From assembly GCA_026874595.1 (NCBI GenBank), contig CM049306.1, forward strand, positions 18,037,019 to 18,101,018: a stretch of 64,000 nucleotides of DNA, given 5' to 3'. A program made the position numbers and the translations under genes. This stretch comes from Sipunculus nudus. Its lineage: Eukaryota; Annelida; Sipuncula; Golfingiida; Sipunculidae. Shown piece by piece: positions 34,401 through 48,813 of this stretch (positions within the stretch are counted from its first letter, which is position 1; every line of letters starts with the position of its first letter). Below the pieces are notes generated by a model. The model was not told where the DNA came from, made no database searches, and was given only the letters and a program-made list of their open reading frames with translations.

Positions 34401-35679
34401 AATAGGCCTTCGGGAGACCGTACAACAGTTTAGTAAAGGACTGTTACCTGTGCCCGCAGCGCCCCCTGGTGTTAGTGCGGAACCTATACTCGTCCACCTA
34501 CTATCTAGCTTCTAGGCCCGGTTAATACAGCACATGTTTGTGATATAAAGGATGGTCTATACCTCGCTAGCAAAATGCTTCCCTAGCTCTCCCACATTTG
34601 ACCTCCCTGGTAAGTTGTGCACAAAAGGGAAAAAACACCGCGGCCCGTCAGCCATAGTCAGGGGGCCAAACTCTGTACTGTGCAAAAATAGGGGTGTACC
34701 TTACAGCCTCAGATATAAAATTTTACGCCCCTTACATGTTTAGAAGATCCATCCTAGAGATTGGAAAGTAATGTTGGCAGTTTCAATACTCTTGCAAAAG
34801 TACTTTTAGTATTGCTCTTGTTTCGGAAGTTTGAGTAATTTTATGACCTTTTTGCCACCTGCTTCTGGTCCGTTTCTAATTCACAGCTGCTACTTGCTTG
34901 TATATATTTTTACAACTGTGGTACAATTGATTGGCTAAGAATTAGGGCTTTGACAGCTGTAAGAATTTTTACGACATCGCTTATATGTAAGCGATTGTAA
35001 CCCTATAACTTACCCCCACCCCTAAAATTTTCCAAAATTCTAGAAAAATTTTCTATATACGTACATTTGCGTCAGCTTAGGATTAATTTTAGATTATTAT
35101 GCAATGGCCATTGGATATTCTATAAAATGCATGTCTGTTCTTACTGAAATCTTCATGATTTCTTCAATTTTGCTTCAAATAAGAAAAATTGTTTATCCGA
35201 ATGTAATTTTCAGCACGTTAGCGCCTTTGCTTGTTATATTCAAGATAACCTCTACAGCAGCACAGATACAGACAATGTGGTTTTGATTCTCTCGACAGTC
35301 TCAGACAATACATGTATACTTAGACAAGGCCAGACCTCAGAGCACTACCTCCCACAGAGGATACGTTCAGATTTCATGTACTCAGTGCTTTGTACCTACT
35401 ATATATCTATAACACTTTACAAAAGAGCAGAACGAATGCTCATCCAGATTATCCAGATCTGCCACCACCAACAGAGTTTGGCCGGACCATAAATAAAGGA
35501 AAACTTTTACCAGTAATGATGTCCAAATCAGCAAAGCCAGACATTGACGCAACTGTGTCCAATAGGTGTATCGGACATCAAATAGCTAAAAATCGATGTT
35601 TCTGCATTTGTGATACAGAAAATGTTCACTATACAATTAACTTATATTTCTAATTAAACACTAACCTATTTTTGCTCTC

Positions 35680-35742
<63 letters not shown>

Positions 35743-38700
35743 CTGCATGTAAAAAACGAAAATGCAAGAACAAATTGAAGTAGGTGGCATCACGTACAAG
35801 CTTCAGCATGAAGAATCAAGTTTCAAGAAATGATGGATTTTTTTCTCAAACTGAACTAGGATGTTTAAAGTTTATCAAAGTAAATTATGTATGGAAAATG
35901 GTTTTTGTGCGAACTTTAATTTAAGGTGGTCCAATTATACTGAAATTGGTCTGACTGAAATTTTCTAAGTCAGTCTTGTATTCTGATGCAAAATATAAAA
36001 TGACCAAGAATAACTGTACAATGGTTGATATATTTATAATTTTCAAAATTATATTGAACTTGTATTATTTTTCTGTTTAATGGTTGTCATCCTCTTTCCT
36101 TCAGATGATAAACTAGATCCAAGATCAATATGTTTAGTCAATTCAAGGTCAATTCGTGCTACCCATATTAGGAATCCATTTAATGAATAAGCCTACAACC
36201 CAAAGTGGACCATCCAATGCGAAATTTTACAACTCTTGGTAAATATTGTAAAGAGTGGGTTGCCTTGGATTTTTTCAAACTTCATTTTTATGATCAATTG
36301 CAAAATATTGAAAGGATGAAAGTAAATTGTGAAAAATTGTTTGCCAAACTCAATTGACAATAACTTGTGAAGTAGTACAAATATACAAAACACAAGCCCA
36401 AATAAATCATGTTGCTCAACTGATCAGCCTAAACTGATCGTATAAATCAAAACCCCTCTGAGAGAGGGACAAAATGACGATGACGTGCAGAACGGAAGAA
36501 TTCTGTTAAAGGAAACTTAAAGGGTATTTCGAAAAATAACAGAGATGCTCTTCAGAGTTCAGGACATTGTTAAATATATGGCCCGACTGACATTTATTTT
36601 TGCATGGTATAAAAGGTGTGGAAAAAGGTGTTAATGAGATATTATATTTATCACTTAATCCAAACCAGCTTTTTGCCTGGCACAAATTGTTATTTGTTAT
36701 TATTTAATGAGTGTTTGTTCCCAAACCTCGATAAAAATGAAACAAAAATCCTGGTTAAGCCACAGACCTGCTGCCAAAGATGAATCTATCCAAGACTAAG
36801 GTTGATTTGATCTGATCATCAGCTCTTTATGATTTTGTACTAAATATGATTATGCAATATTATTCTTAAAGCAGGATTGTAAAATTCTTTATAAAATTTC
36901 TCGACGGGAATATTTGTATAAATGCGGCCCATTATTTCCTGTATATAGAAAGCAATGCAAAGTATTTATTGAACAACCCTTGGCACAAGGAAAGGCGTGA
37001 CTTCCAGCGTGTTTCATATCATACCTTATACCCATAGATTATAAATTCCTGTGGCCTGTGTTGAATGTTTTACCAGAATATGCTTTGTCTGGTAGATATG
37101 ATTTGTGACCTGCCAATAAATTTATACATATTATTCATACAATAATAAATGATACCACACTTCTGTATTCATGTGACTCGCTCCTTCGACAGAGGAGGTA
37201 ATGTTTACAGCTCTGTATGACTATTGGTTGCTAGAACATTGGAATCGGCCGGCCTATGGTGCAGTTGACTCATTTTGGTATGTACGTTTGTATCTTTTTT
37301 TTTCTGTTTGTTTATCTTTACACATTCTACAGATCACACCTTTGATATTAATCAAATGTAAATATCAGTAAACCCCTCGATGCCAATTATTTTCAAGCAG
37401 GTTCTTCTGGGATGTATATCACTGATATCTCGCACGGGTTAGCGCTGGGCTGCTGTTGCTCTACTTAGTAGCTTCATCATCAGGACCATGCATAAAATTG
37501 ACTGAACTGATTTTCGCGAACTTTATTGGGTTGCGGGGTAGAAATTAAAAAAAAATATTATTGAATATTGTTGCAAAAAGCGCATTACGGATCCAGTGTT
37601 TTTTTTTCATTAGAAGAGGTTTGCGCTCTTCACGTTAAAAGATATTATAAGATTATATGTACATATTTTATAGATATATCTTATATGTATTTTCTGAATA
37701 GGTTCTGATTTAAAAATAAGATGAGTGTAAAAACACCAAAAACGGTTTTCGTTTTTAATCAATTAGCTCCCACATCAATTACTCAGCCAAAAAATGTTCA
37801 TAATTAATCGGTCTCTTCATTCTATTCGAGGGAATTTATTTGGCAATACATATATAGGGTAATTTGAAGTTAATACGTAGAATATTAAGTAAGTTAAGGA
37901 CATTAATATGACCCCATCCCCTTATCTGTGACAGTTCGGATGTCTATTCCTGTGCCGAAACATATTCTTAAACTAGACACCCATACGGACATTTTCATAC
38001 CAATTATCCTTTGTATATATTTGGTGCCACCATCTCCTTAAATATAGCCCTTTTCAAAGGTCCGCTACAGCACTATAGGGGAAAAGGGTGTGTGGAAGAA
38101 TGGTCTGGTGACTAATCTTCTGATGATGACTCATGATAAGTGTCCTTTCTGAAAAGCATGTTTTATTGACAACAGACATTTATAAATGGCAACGAAGATG
38201 AACATTGTTATGGCTGAATACGTTTACTTTGCTACCTGAATTCTTTTTTTATGTAAAATGGTACATGTGATTTTCTGGTTTTATTTTTGCTTGAAGATAT
38301 ATGTAGGGCTTCAACTTTGTATGGTGTCAATACTGATTTCCTGTTTTGTTGGCTACCTTCTAAATAAGGGGAAAGGGTGCATAAAGAATACTATAAAAAC
38401 AAAATAGCTCTTACTTTATTAGTTCAGGTGAAGTCTAGTAAGAGACACTGTAAACAGTTTAAACATGTACCACGTTCTAGTTTTTCAATAGCACATCTCC
38501 GTTCAGATATAGTTGTATTTAGATCAACCTTGAAGGGAAAACTTGATAGAGTGATTCTGATTTGTTATTAAGTAATTTTTATGCTTACAAATGTAAGAAG
38601 TTTCGTATGAGTATATTTATAAGTGAAGTTCCATGTTGTCTGTTGTTTCCTGTTTTAGCGTTCATTTTCAAGAATGAGAGGGTAGGGGTACAAAAGGCTT

Positions 38701-39315
38701 TGCTACATATCTGTCTTACACCTTAGCCACTAGTGCATCTTTTAGTTAAAGAGGAACAATCATGTAAAATTTAAATGCTTTATCATATAAATAATCCTTC
38801 ATGGTATAAAGTAATCTATATCAAAACATTTCTTCGATTTTATTAAATCATGCATATGTGTATTATATAGGCTGACCCATTATTAAAAAAGGAGGATTTT
38901 CCTGTTTATGAAAGTGCTAGTTTGACAAAATATACTGGCTTAATATTGTCTGATGTAAATAAAGAAGGTTGAAGTAATGTTTACACTTATCATTACTGAA
39001 AACCATTTGTCTATAAACACTAGTAAGAAGCAAAAGTCTGCTAATTCTTCTCGTTTCTAACATTTGTCAGTTACACTGTTGGAATATCAAGACCAGTCTG
39101 GCTGAGAAAGAAACCATAATGCTTGGACCTATGGATCAAGACACAAAATAATTCGGGCAATTTTTAGACCACCTGGGTCATATGTGCCAATAAGATATTT
39201 TCTATTCAGTCGTTAACGGGAATTTCATATAAATCTAATACTTATCAAGGGAAATTTGTCCACTTCTGTCTTACATTTTCTCTGAAAGCGGGTTGGGTAT
39301 TACACCGTGGTATAC
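34401..39315. other. Long gene-free stretch
   Basis: I see no gene with supporting motifs or paired splice sites. Short open frames (for example 35104-35286 and 36193-36393) lack domains. The stretch holds a long TA microsatellite at 35683 and otherwise unique-looking AT-rich DNA. Confidence 0.5.
35683..35741. repeat. (TA)n microsatellite
   Basis: About 29 TA units. Confidence 0.95.
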
Positions 39316-40676
39316 CTCATTTCAAAGGTCGTTGTTCCTGCAGTGACCTCGCCGATATGAGAATAGAAAATTTTTTAATGTACAAATAACTTTGAGTAAA
39401 TTTTGCGTGGGTTTTAAATTGCGTGGAGGTTTTCAACCGAAAACAGCCGAACTGGCTTCGGCAAAAACTGGAATGCCTGCGTCGTTGCATGGTGATCAGG
39501 TTATTCACGACACTGGAGTGTGACACTATCAACCTTGTGCACCGGATTAAGGTCTGCTGTGCACATAAATAAACCCTGCTGTTGGTGACGAATTTGATTA
39601 TGTTTGGCCTGACATTTGAGCCTGTAACTGACCCTCTTGCATGGTAAGTCAATGTGAAAAACATATCAGTGTCGATCCCTTGGCATTCGTTTGTTATATC
39701 AGCATGCAAAAAATGGTTAATCCCCCAAATCATCCGGTTAATCCATCTGCATAATGTTGAAACATAATGTGTCGCTGCAATATCAACTTGCATTTACATC
39801 TTCAACAGTTCGGAAAACAGTTCTATCACGTAAACTATCCAAGGAAGCACGTGCATAAGTTTCTGTTTATATTTACAATACCGCGTTACAGATAATACAT
39901 AGCAAATAGATCCATAGGTTTTACAAAGTTTATCAATGTATATAAAATTTGTTCACGGAAAATTACCTTCTGCTGGTTACATAAGCATGCATGTTTTCGA
40001 TGCATACACTATATTTGCTCCATTTACCTTATTTTTTGTCATTTACAGTTCTCAGGGAACTAGCTCGATTACGGCCTGCTGTTTAAATGAAAGTTGGCAG
40101 GTGGTTTATCTTTGACTTTCATAGATGTACCGTCTATGTCAACAATGACATTACCCGGTCGATAATCAGGGGGCTCCGCCAGGCAGGTATTCCATCAAGA
40201 TTTCAGTACCTGAACTCTGTTTCCTTAATCTTGGTGGTTTTTCACTTTGAATGCATCATTTATTGTCCCTACGCAACATATCATTCCTAACTTGGAGTGG
40301 TTTCCTGCTTTAATACATTATTTAGTCCCTACAAAACACATTATTTAGAATTTTCCACCTCTTTCGATCTACCGTCTACCTACTGACAATAGGCGCCATT
40401 GGAAGTGTCATATCACCGTACGCTGTCAGGTTGGTATGACCTACACTTTCATGTGTAGGTATGCATATTTCCGTTTCTTTCTTTATGAACAGTATCCTTA
40501 CTTTCAAATATACATTTAATTCATATGTTATACCTTCCTTACATCAATCTATCTTTTATACAGCTAACAGTAACAATATATGTAACCAGTCAAAGATGCA
40601 CCCTCCTCCCATTCTGCTTCGCAAGTGTAAACACAATCACTGACCAGGTCTTCAAGGTAAACATACTGCCACCAGA
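39316..40676 (+). mobile_element. Helitron fragments, copy 3
   Basis: The sequence at 39340-39680 matches the 5' part of the Helitron at 21492 (shared CGATATGAGAATA and ACAGCCGAACTG). After about 760 bp of unrelated or strongly diverged DNA, 40455-40670 matches its 3' half (TATGCATATTTCCGTTTCTT; GACCAGGTCTTCAAGGTAAA). The terminal hairpin is missing. It faces the complete inverted copy that starts 70 bp further on. Confidence 0.6.
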
Positions 40677-40747
40677 GGATTGTGACTTAGTTATTGTCTT
40701 GAATGTGTAAGTAGGGAGTATAACCAGATAGTAGTTTTTATAATTTA

Positions 40748-41738
40748 CTAGCTGATAAACCCGGTATACCGGGCTTATTACTGGGGTTGGGGAGATATAT
40801 TAACTGAGATATGGAATGTTGGCTCATTATTTATTCTAAAAATTAACGAAAATATAGATTTTTGAGTGGGAAACTGTCTCAATAAGAAATGTAATAATAA
40901 TTTTACATTTATTTTGTGGCTCTGTGCTCGTGGCAAGAAATTCTTACCCCGGTATGTTTACCTTGAAGACCTGGTCAATGATGATGTTTACATTTCGAAA
41001 CGAAATAAGACACGGGGGCATTCCGGTTTTCGATGATATTTGACTGGATTCTATCGTTGGACGTATAAAGATAAGGTTGATATGAGGAACACATGAAATA
41101 TTTATTAAATGTTCGTTGCAAGGAAACTTTTCCTGAAGAAAGAAACGGAAATATGCATACCTTGTAAGCAGCAGAAGCGGACCCAACGGGACTCCATGCA
41201 GAGGGTCCGTATCCCATTTTCAGCCACCGCAAACTTTTTTTCATCGTATCAGACATATTCTGAGGCCTTACACCCACGCCACCCCAACCCAACCCTGTTC
41301 CTGAAATTTGGACCTTTAATTAGGTCATTAATCCTCCTGATAGTTGAATAGCGAGAAACATGTGTTTTTCTCTTTTACTGACCACGCACGTGGGTGAGAG
41401 CCTCGTTCAAATGTAATTCCGGACATGCTCAAATCCCTCAATGAAAGCAAGCGTTATTCATATGAACAATAGTCTGAGGTTGAGTGACCGCGATGCACGC
41501 TTTCCGGTCATTGCCGAGGGCAGTTCGGCTGTGCTCGGTCTAACCTCAGTGCAAGTCAGTAAAAACGTAAAAATCACTCAAAATTATTTGTACATTAAAC
41601 ATTATCTATTCTCATATTGCCTTTATCACTGCGGGGATAATAACCTATAAAATGATGTATAGCACAGTATTGTACACAGCGCGGTTTTAGAGAACATTGC
41701 GAACAAATGTGAACCGAATTCCTTTTATAAGTATTAGA
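40748..41738 (-). mobile_element. Non-autonomous Helitron, copy 2
   Basis: Read on the minus strand it begins TCTAATACTTATAAAAGG after an A (41738). It ends with the hairpin AGCCCGGTATACCGGGTTT, then ATCAG and CTAG (40748), followed by T. These are the TC start, hairpin and CTRR end expected of a Helitron, with A/T flanks. It is 991 bp with no Rep/helicase. It shows extensive similarity to the copy at 21492-22503. Confidence 0.8.
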
Positions 41739-44090
41739 TTGGAGTATCATGTTTAGATGTGAGCTTGAGAACTTAGGTTAGAGAGCACACGTTAGATGTT
41801 AATTTCAGTACAGTTTAATTCCGTGGGAGCCGTCTCTGTCTAGACGATCTCTATAGTAACGTTGTTTATAGCAGACATTAAAGACCAAACACCTGCTATG
41901 TTTGCTTTTCTCAGGGTTTGATCTCTGGGGGCGTGTCCATCTTAGTGTCCATGTATTTATTGACTGTCGGCATAATAGAGTGAGGTAATTGGCCAAAACA
42001 CGGTCAGGACATGTGACCTCAACAAGCACAAATAAGCCGTGGTTGAGAAGAAAATCGCTACAGTTGCCTGTTCCGCGGGCCAGTTTGTTGTAGCCTGACG
42101 ATTGTCTGCAGTCTAGATTAGAGGCAAGTCTGCGTTAATCAAAGTCTGGACAGCTAAGAGATGATGTCTGTAAGCGGAAATAGTCGGTGTCTGAGGAATG
42201 CCACGCTGATAACTCTGTAACGGACTTCAGAGCGGATATCGCATTTGCCGACGGATTGGTAATCCGGTGATCTTGTATCTTTTGCGAGCGCTTCCAGTAA
42301 CAGGCCAAGGACATTATTTACACGCGAAGCTTTAGGTACTGGATATCGTTGTGGGGAAACATATTCAGTAACCTAGAGCTGGATGATTCCAGGAGACATT
42401 AACTGTGAAAGACATTTATTCTAATTACAGATAGAAAAGGCTGTGAGCCTATCAGTAAGTGCTGCGTGATTCTTGCCGCGGGGGGCTAACGTGTACTCCG
42501 GCGTGAAAATGTTGGTGGCTGGACTCTGCGCATATACAAGTGAACTGATTGTGCTGTGTACACAGTGCGAGCGAACTGTGATGCAAGTGGCTTGGCATTC
42601 AGATGTCACGTCTGCGCGATGGTCATGTGATCAGGAGCAGTGTAAACAGAGGGCTGCCCCTGTGTATATACATGTGATTATAACGGACATAGTGATTTCG
42701 TGTTTCTTATTGGACGCTTCTGATCATCAGTATTTATATGTTTGGAGCTCCCTTCAGAAGAAATGAAATTGTAATCTTTTATGAATATATTGATTTGTTT
42801 TGTTAACTCATACCTTATTCATCCTTTGGAGTGTATGTATGTATCAGTTTCAGCCGGTTTGGTTACCATTTAAAAGAACCTGGTCGTTCATACCTTTAGG
42901 GGTGTGACACATACCAATATATCAATTTCTTGCCACGAGCACAGCGCCACAAAATAAATATAAAAATATTTGTACATATCTTATTAAGACAGTTTCACGC
43001 TGAAAATCTATATCTTATTTTAACTTTTGAATAAAAATTTGAGCCACCATTCCTCATCTCAGTTTTACATCCCTCAACCACGAAAATATATATATAATAC
43101 TTTCTATTTTACGTAGTTCCTCTTTGTTAATTTCTGATACTGAAACGTTGAGAAGAAGTTCGGATTGCCTAAGGAACCTTAATATTAATAAGTAATAAAG
43201 TGCTACTTCTTCCTCTCTGAGGCTTAGGGTATGGAAAATGTGAGTAAACTTAGAAGCAGACTTGATTATAAATTCGTTGCAAAAACATATAAATCTCATG
43301 TTAAAAATTATACGTAATGAACAGTACTTACTGGTAAATCTAACAACGCTTGACCGATCACCGTGCAATAAGTATCCAAATAAAATCTTTCAAGAATAAC
43401 AGAGGTCATGGGTATAGGAAGCTAAATGCTGAGCAAATTGTTAGAAAATACTAAACCCAAATGTGTTACAGAATATAAAGACGTCTTCCACCCTATTGTT
43501 GTTAGACTTAATTAAAATGGAAGAAAGAGGTATAATTTCACAAGGTAAAAGACAATTTTGAAATGTGTCAGGTCTGCAGCTAATTCTGGTAAAATTGATC
43601 GAATTTTGGTTTTGGTGCATAAGAAAATATCTCAATAAACATTAATGATATCAAGTGCACCGAAAAAAACAGTAAAATGCCTTAAAGTCTATATCTTTAC
43701 TCTTTCTCTAGATCAAACCATTGCATTGCAAAAATTGTAACGAATCCAAAATTAGATAACCAAAATAATGAACAATTGGAAAAAAATACCTATTTTCTGT
43801 AAAATTCTTATTAAGGTGTTTGCTATTTGCCGTTTTGCTGCAATTTTTGCCCACAGTTGTCAACAGCTCGGTGTTAATCCTTCCTTCGTTATGATAGAGC
43901 ACGGATCTCCTTGCTCGCTTATCAGAAACAAGATGTATAGGCGATCGCCGAGTCATCGCAGAAAAAGCCCTTCTCATCCCCAACACCCATACCCGGCCTC
44001 TATCCCCAACCACTTTTTCTGAAACCCTCCCTACCCCGTTAGAGATGACTCTAATAGGCTATGTAGCATGAAAATGAATAAAATTTATTA
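41739..44090. other. Gene-free stretch with a Helitron tail
   Basis: I see no recognisable gene. The sequence at about 42925-43078 is a 3' Helitron fragment (TTCTTGCCACGAG, CACAAAATAAAT, AGACAGTTTC) on the plus strand. The rest is unassigned. Confidence 0.5.
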
Positions 44091-46697
44091 ACTGTGACTG
44101 GCAAATAATTAAGAGAACACATGCGGTCGCGGTACTTAGGTTTAGAATAAAAATAAATATCAGTTAAAATCTGTCAAACATGAGTAATATTTTGCCTAGG
44201 TTTTGGTCAGTTTTAGAATATATTAGCCATGTCAGAGATCTAGCGCAAAAAGGGACAGAAAGGACTCAGAAAGGAGAATTTACTAATGAGCGCATGGCAT
44301 TGGAAATAATGCCAATTCGATAAAATATCAGGTGACCTATCTGACAAATCCGTGACCTATGACAATATTTGGCCTTAATTTCGGCAGAAATGGCAGCATC
44401 GCAAAAAAAAAAAAAAAACTCAAATCAAATTCTTTTTTACCCAAAATGGCTATAGAAATAAACTAATCAATCCCTATAAGCTGAACAAGACATGACTTTA
44501 GAGAGCATAACAAGGTCAAACAAAATCAGCTTTAGAACATGACCACCCTTACCTCAAAAGTCGCCTCTTCATTAAACAACAATGAAATACTTTGAGAACT
44601 TTCGATATTTAATACAGAGTCATGCACACATTAGTGTGAGCCTCTGGATCTAATAACAGCTTTTTTTGTGCATGCCACTGTTACCCCAATCTTCTCTAGA
44701 CCAATCATCTGACGGCAATGCAGCAGAACATTTTTTTTTTAAATATTGTATATTATAAAAAGTACATGATAGTATAATATGGCACATAAATTGAAAAAAA
44801 AATCTCAATTTAAAGTTTCCCAATTCTTTGTTTAATCTGCACATATTATTTAAAGGGTTCATAAAATCATCCTCTGTCATCATACATGTGACCAGTGACC
44901 TTGACCACCATAAGTGGGACTGTATGTTGTAAAATGTCCTTTCATCGTGCTTTACTCAACCCAGGATGCACACAACACGCGTGAACAGATGTTCTCCTAG
45001 TGACGCATCCTGTGGTATTTTATTAGCATTTTATTCCTTAACCTGTTTCACTCCAATACCGTGCCTTTACGAATGGAAGAGTTCGTTAACCCGCCAGACT
45101 GTTTTACTCTATAGGAAGTTTATAAATTAATTTATGATGAAATATCTGCGATACGGGACTGTTGCATAAAAGAACGGGCCCCTTGTTGTCACGAGAAAGA
45201 CTAATAAAATTAATCCTGATATGGACAGACGCCATTTAATTCAATCTTTTTCATCGAGTATTAATTCTGTGCTGTTCAGTGTCATGTCAATATTGTTTAA
45301 TCCAGTTTAATGTGATTTTGTCAACATTTATAATGCAGGTGTTTTGCTGTATCTGAAAAGATCAACTGCAGTGTGGATAGACGTATTTATCCATAGCTAA
45401 ATAAAAAGAAGTATAAGATTACCACATTTCACAATGAAATTTTTGAAGAATTATTTTGCTGGAATATACTCATATTGATTTGATTACATCAATCTGTATT
45501 ACCTATATACAGTGTGAAAAAATAAACAGACAAACAGGGTCCAAACATAACCTCCCCTGGTCGACTTATTAAGGAACGGTTCAACAGTTCTAAAGGACCT
45601 TGGCAGACCATTGTGCTCTAGAAACACCCACAATCCAGAGACTAGTTTGTCACTTCAATCAAGCTTCACATGAAAGCAGTTTATATATATATATAACTGA
45701 TTTTGAGTTAACAAATTACATACACTACCGGATTAAAGCAAATAAAGGTTCTGGCTTAATGCCAGTTGATAAACCTTTTATTAATTATGAACTTATAATA
45801 AAAACTTTTATCCAATTTACAATCAGTATCGCATGAAGACCCGCACAGAAGTTTCATGGTTATATTTCTATACTCTATATGTAGACGCTATATAAAGGGG
45901 TAGGAGAGCCTCCTGCCCCCCCCCCCCCCCGAGTATTTTTTTTACATTTTGGCCCGTTATAATGAAATAGGATCGATTGTATTTATGGCAAAATTATATG
46001 ATTTCAAAAATTTACATTCCTGATGACCGATTCTTTTGTGTGATAATCTGCACCACTTGGGGGGGTGGGGGGGGGGGTATACCCCTGACCTAATCACGCA
46101 GTATAATTGGGACAATGAAGAGGGCTTCCACTCTTGGTATTGATTATCACTGAGTAACTGGTCTTCAAGTCTGACTTGAACATGTGCAGGCACATACTAA
46201 TTGGTATGTACTGTGCGTTGGTTTGTTCACTTTATTTCATCCGCAATGTGAAGATTCTAATGTACGTAATACTACGTATATAAAGATAAAAATGCAATCA
46301 AACAAAGATCAACCAAAAATAACAAATAAGATATACATACATAGTGTATTTTGTCTCAATTCATTAATCTATTTTACTATAGAATATACTGCAGGGCTTT
46401 CGGGAACGCGGGGGTAAGCGTCTCTGACGCTCGGAATCTTCAAATTTTCGTCCTATTGAAGGCCCTGATAATCTGACTTAATCATGTAATTTCCGATACC
46501 ATGGACAGCCCCTACTCTACATAGATGGTGGCGCCATATAAGAAGACCAAATGCATTTTCCAGGTTAAATCCGCTAGCGGAAGTGGCTTCCCTAATAAAT
46601 GCATCAAATTCTGTCACTCCTCATAGTTATTTATAATAAATATCAAGTAAGCACTTATTATGGATAACGTCTGTTTCACAAAATCCCAAAATACATG
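44091..46697. repeat. Right copy of the segmental duplication
   Basis: Paralogous to 17046-20820 in the same order and orientation. It continues after the hAT insertion at 49954-50020 and again at 55935-56600 with the first exon. It contains C- and G-runs at 45916 and 46061 that sit at the same relative place as the G-runs near 19650 and 19900 in the left copy. Confidence 0.75.
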
Positions 46698-47190
46698 TCT
46701 GACATCAGACATGGGTTGAATATAGGAGAAATGTATTCGAATACGAATACGAATACAGCAGGGGTACACGAATAGGAATACGAATACAAATACTCCAAAA
46801 CAGAAATGTATTCGAATACAAATACGAATACAGCAGGGGTACACGAATACGAATACGAATACAAATACTCCAAAACAGAAATGTATTCGAATATGAATAC
46901 GAATACAAATACAAATGTATTCATGAATATCAATATGAATACAATTTACTGAAACAAAAGAAAACTATCAAGTATTTTTTTTAAAATACAATTAACTGAA
47001 ATCAACAAAAGTATTCACACTTGCAAAATGTATTTTAATCCAAAATTCAAAATATTCATGTAATCCGCTGTGTATGCATAAATTTTCAAACCGCATAATG
47101 ACGGAGTATTATATATTATGGTAGTTTGTAAGACAAAATATAAAAATGAATGTTTCTTTCAGGGTTGGGGCCAGGTACTTGTACCTGTAC

Positions 47191-47609
47191 TAGGGCTGGG
47201 TATCGGTCCGCCTCATCCGGTTCAATACGTATCGCGATACAGTTAATTCGAAACCGATACGTATTGACGATACGCTTCATTTCTCTTTGTTTATCATTTC
47301 TTAATAAAAGCTCTGTTTCTTGTTTATATATATTTAATTTTAATATACAACATATTCCGTATGCTATGCACCCAAGTTGAGCAGCTTAAGCTTGATATTA
47401 AATAAATAAACAGACCATTTGATTTTAATTATCAAAATCTATCTAATTAAAACTACTAAAATCTCGATCTAGTTTGAGCCTTTTGCACCCCCCCCCCCTC
47501 TGCACAAACAGTTTTATTACATTTGATGGGAAAGATCATACGCTTTATTTTTTGTGTCATGAAATTACACAGTTTTATATATTTCTGTGAATATGAATCC
47601 ATTAGTGAG

Positions 47610-47668
<59 letters not shown>

Positions 47669-48413
47669 AATATTCTTTATTCGACATAAAAATAAAGCAT
47701 CCATACAAAATATATTCAGTGTGTTTGTCAATATTTTTGTTTTTATTATGTCTAGGGACTGTTGTTAAGGATATGAATCCGCCGACACAACAGCCCCCTG
47801 TGCATAAAACATGGAGAGAGAGAAATTGTACATAAATATGGAGGTTAAATGATTATACATTCTTAATATTTGAGACTATATGATTTAATGAGGATATTTG
47901 TAAAAAAACTGGGAAGATTTACAACTTGAATTACTGAAATTATAGTTTGTTATTGATTAAAACAAATTTTTGATGGCCGAGACCAAATTTTTGTTAAAGA
48001 TGTAGCAGTTTATCTGAAGGCATTTGTCTTTATAATAATTTATAAAATGTTGTTAGATGTAGCAAATCAACCCTTGAAGACTATGAGTGAACATTTTGTC
48101 CAACAATGATTTAGTCGGTTTCATTTATGACTTTTGATGTTATGTTTCTCAGACAGCTGTCTGCTATCTTAGGTCTGGTTTTATTTGTAACAAGGGTATC
48201 TTTATGTCTTGTGTCATGTTCGTGTGTCATGGTCCTTGTTGAAAAATTAAATGTTTGTAAATATTTTGATAGTGATTCATGGCAGTTCGGTGTGGCCGGG
48301 CCTTAATGGGGTTTAAAAATAGTAAAAACGCTCCGTCGGCCCAAAAAGTGTCCGTTAGGCGGGGTGTCCGCTTGCAGCCCGGGGTCTCACTGTATCATAA
48401 AGCGAATAATTGT

Positions 48414-48445
<32 letters not shown>

Positions 48446-48813
48446 GGATATAGACGTTAATGTACCCAGTTCCTAGTAGCTATATGTGATGTGAATATTG
48501 ATTTCATTAATAAAGAGGAAAGTCAGTTTCATTTTCCTATTATCGCTTACATGCACCTGCCTTTCATGGAAGTACTGACGTTCATGCGTATAAACATTTG
48601 TAATAAAGTCATTAAAGGCAAAACAACAAATATACAATGCATTTAGCTTTATAAATCGTCAAGATTATATTTAAACTTCGAGTCATATCCCTATTCGTTA
48701 GCAATCAATGTTTTACTTCGAAACGACCGATACAGCATGCAACGCATTTCGGTTATCGTATCGACGTCGCGTATCGATTCGTATCGATATATCGATATAT
48801 TGATACAGCCCTA
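47191..48813. mobile_element. Nested 1.6-kb non-autonomous hAT element
   Basis: It is flanked by perfect 8-bp duplications, ACCTGTAC, at 47183-47190 and 48814-48821. The ends are inverted: TAGGGCTGGGTATC on the left and TAGGGCTGTATC on the reversed right. Subterminal CGTATCGATT-type motifs occur at both ends. It contains a GA microsatellite (47615) and a CA microsatellite (48416). There is no transposase. It inserted into the first tandem unit of the outer hAT, so it is younger than that unit. Confidence 0.85.
47615..47664. repeat. (GA)n microsatellite
   Basis: About 25 GA units inside the nested hAT. Confidence 0.95.

Noticed and set aside
41109-41351. 80-residue frame MFVARKLFLKKETEICIPCK, similar to one at 21919-22140 (-)
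   Set aside because: Both copies lie inside the Helitron family, in matching positions, and are interrupted or altered; similarity reflects element homology, not a conserved gene.
42473-42766. 97-residue frame as a candidate gene
   Set aside because: It has cysteines and a hydrophobic stretch but no recognised domain, no paired splice sites and no second copy for support.
46614-46933. Minus-strand frames with VFVFEYIS repeats
   Set aside because: They are translation of the GAATAC-repeat end of the hAT element, not protein-coding.
47456-47768. Frames on both strands across the GA run
   Set aside because: They owe their length to the GA microsatellite, which is open in several frames.
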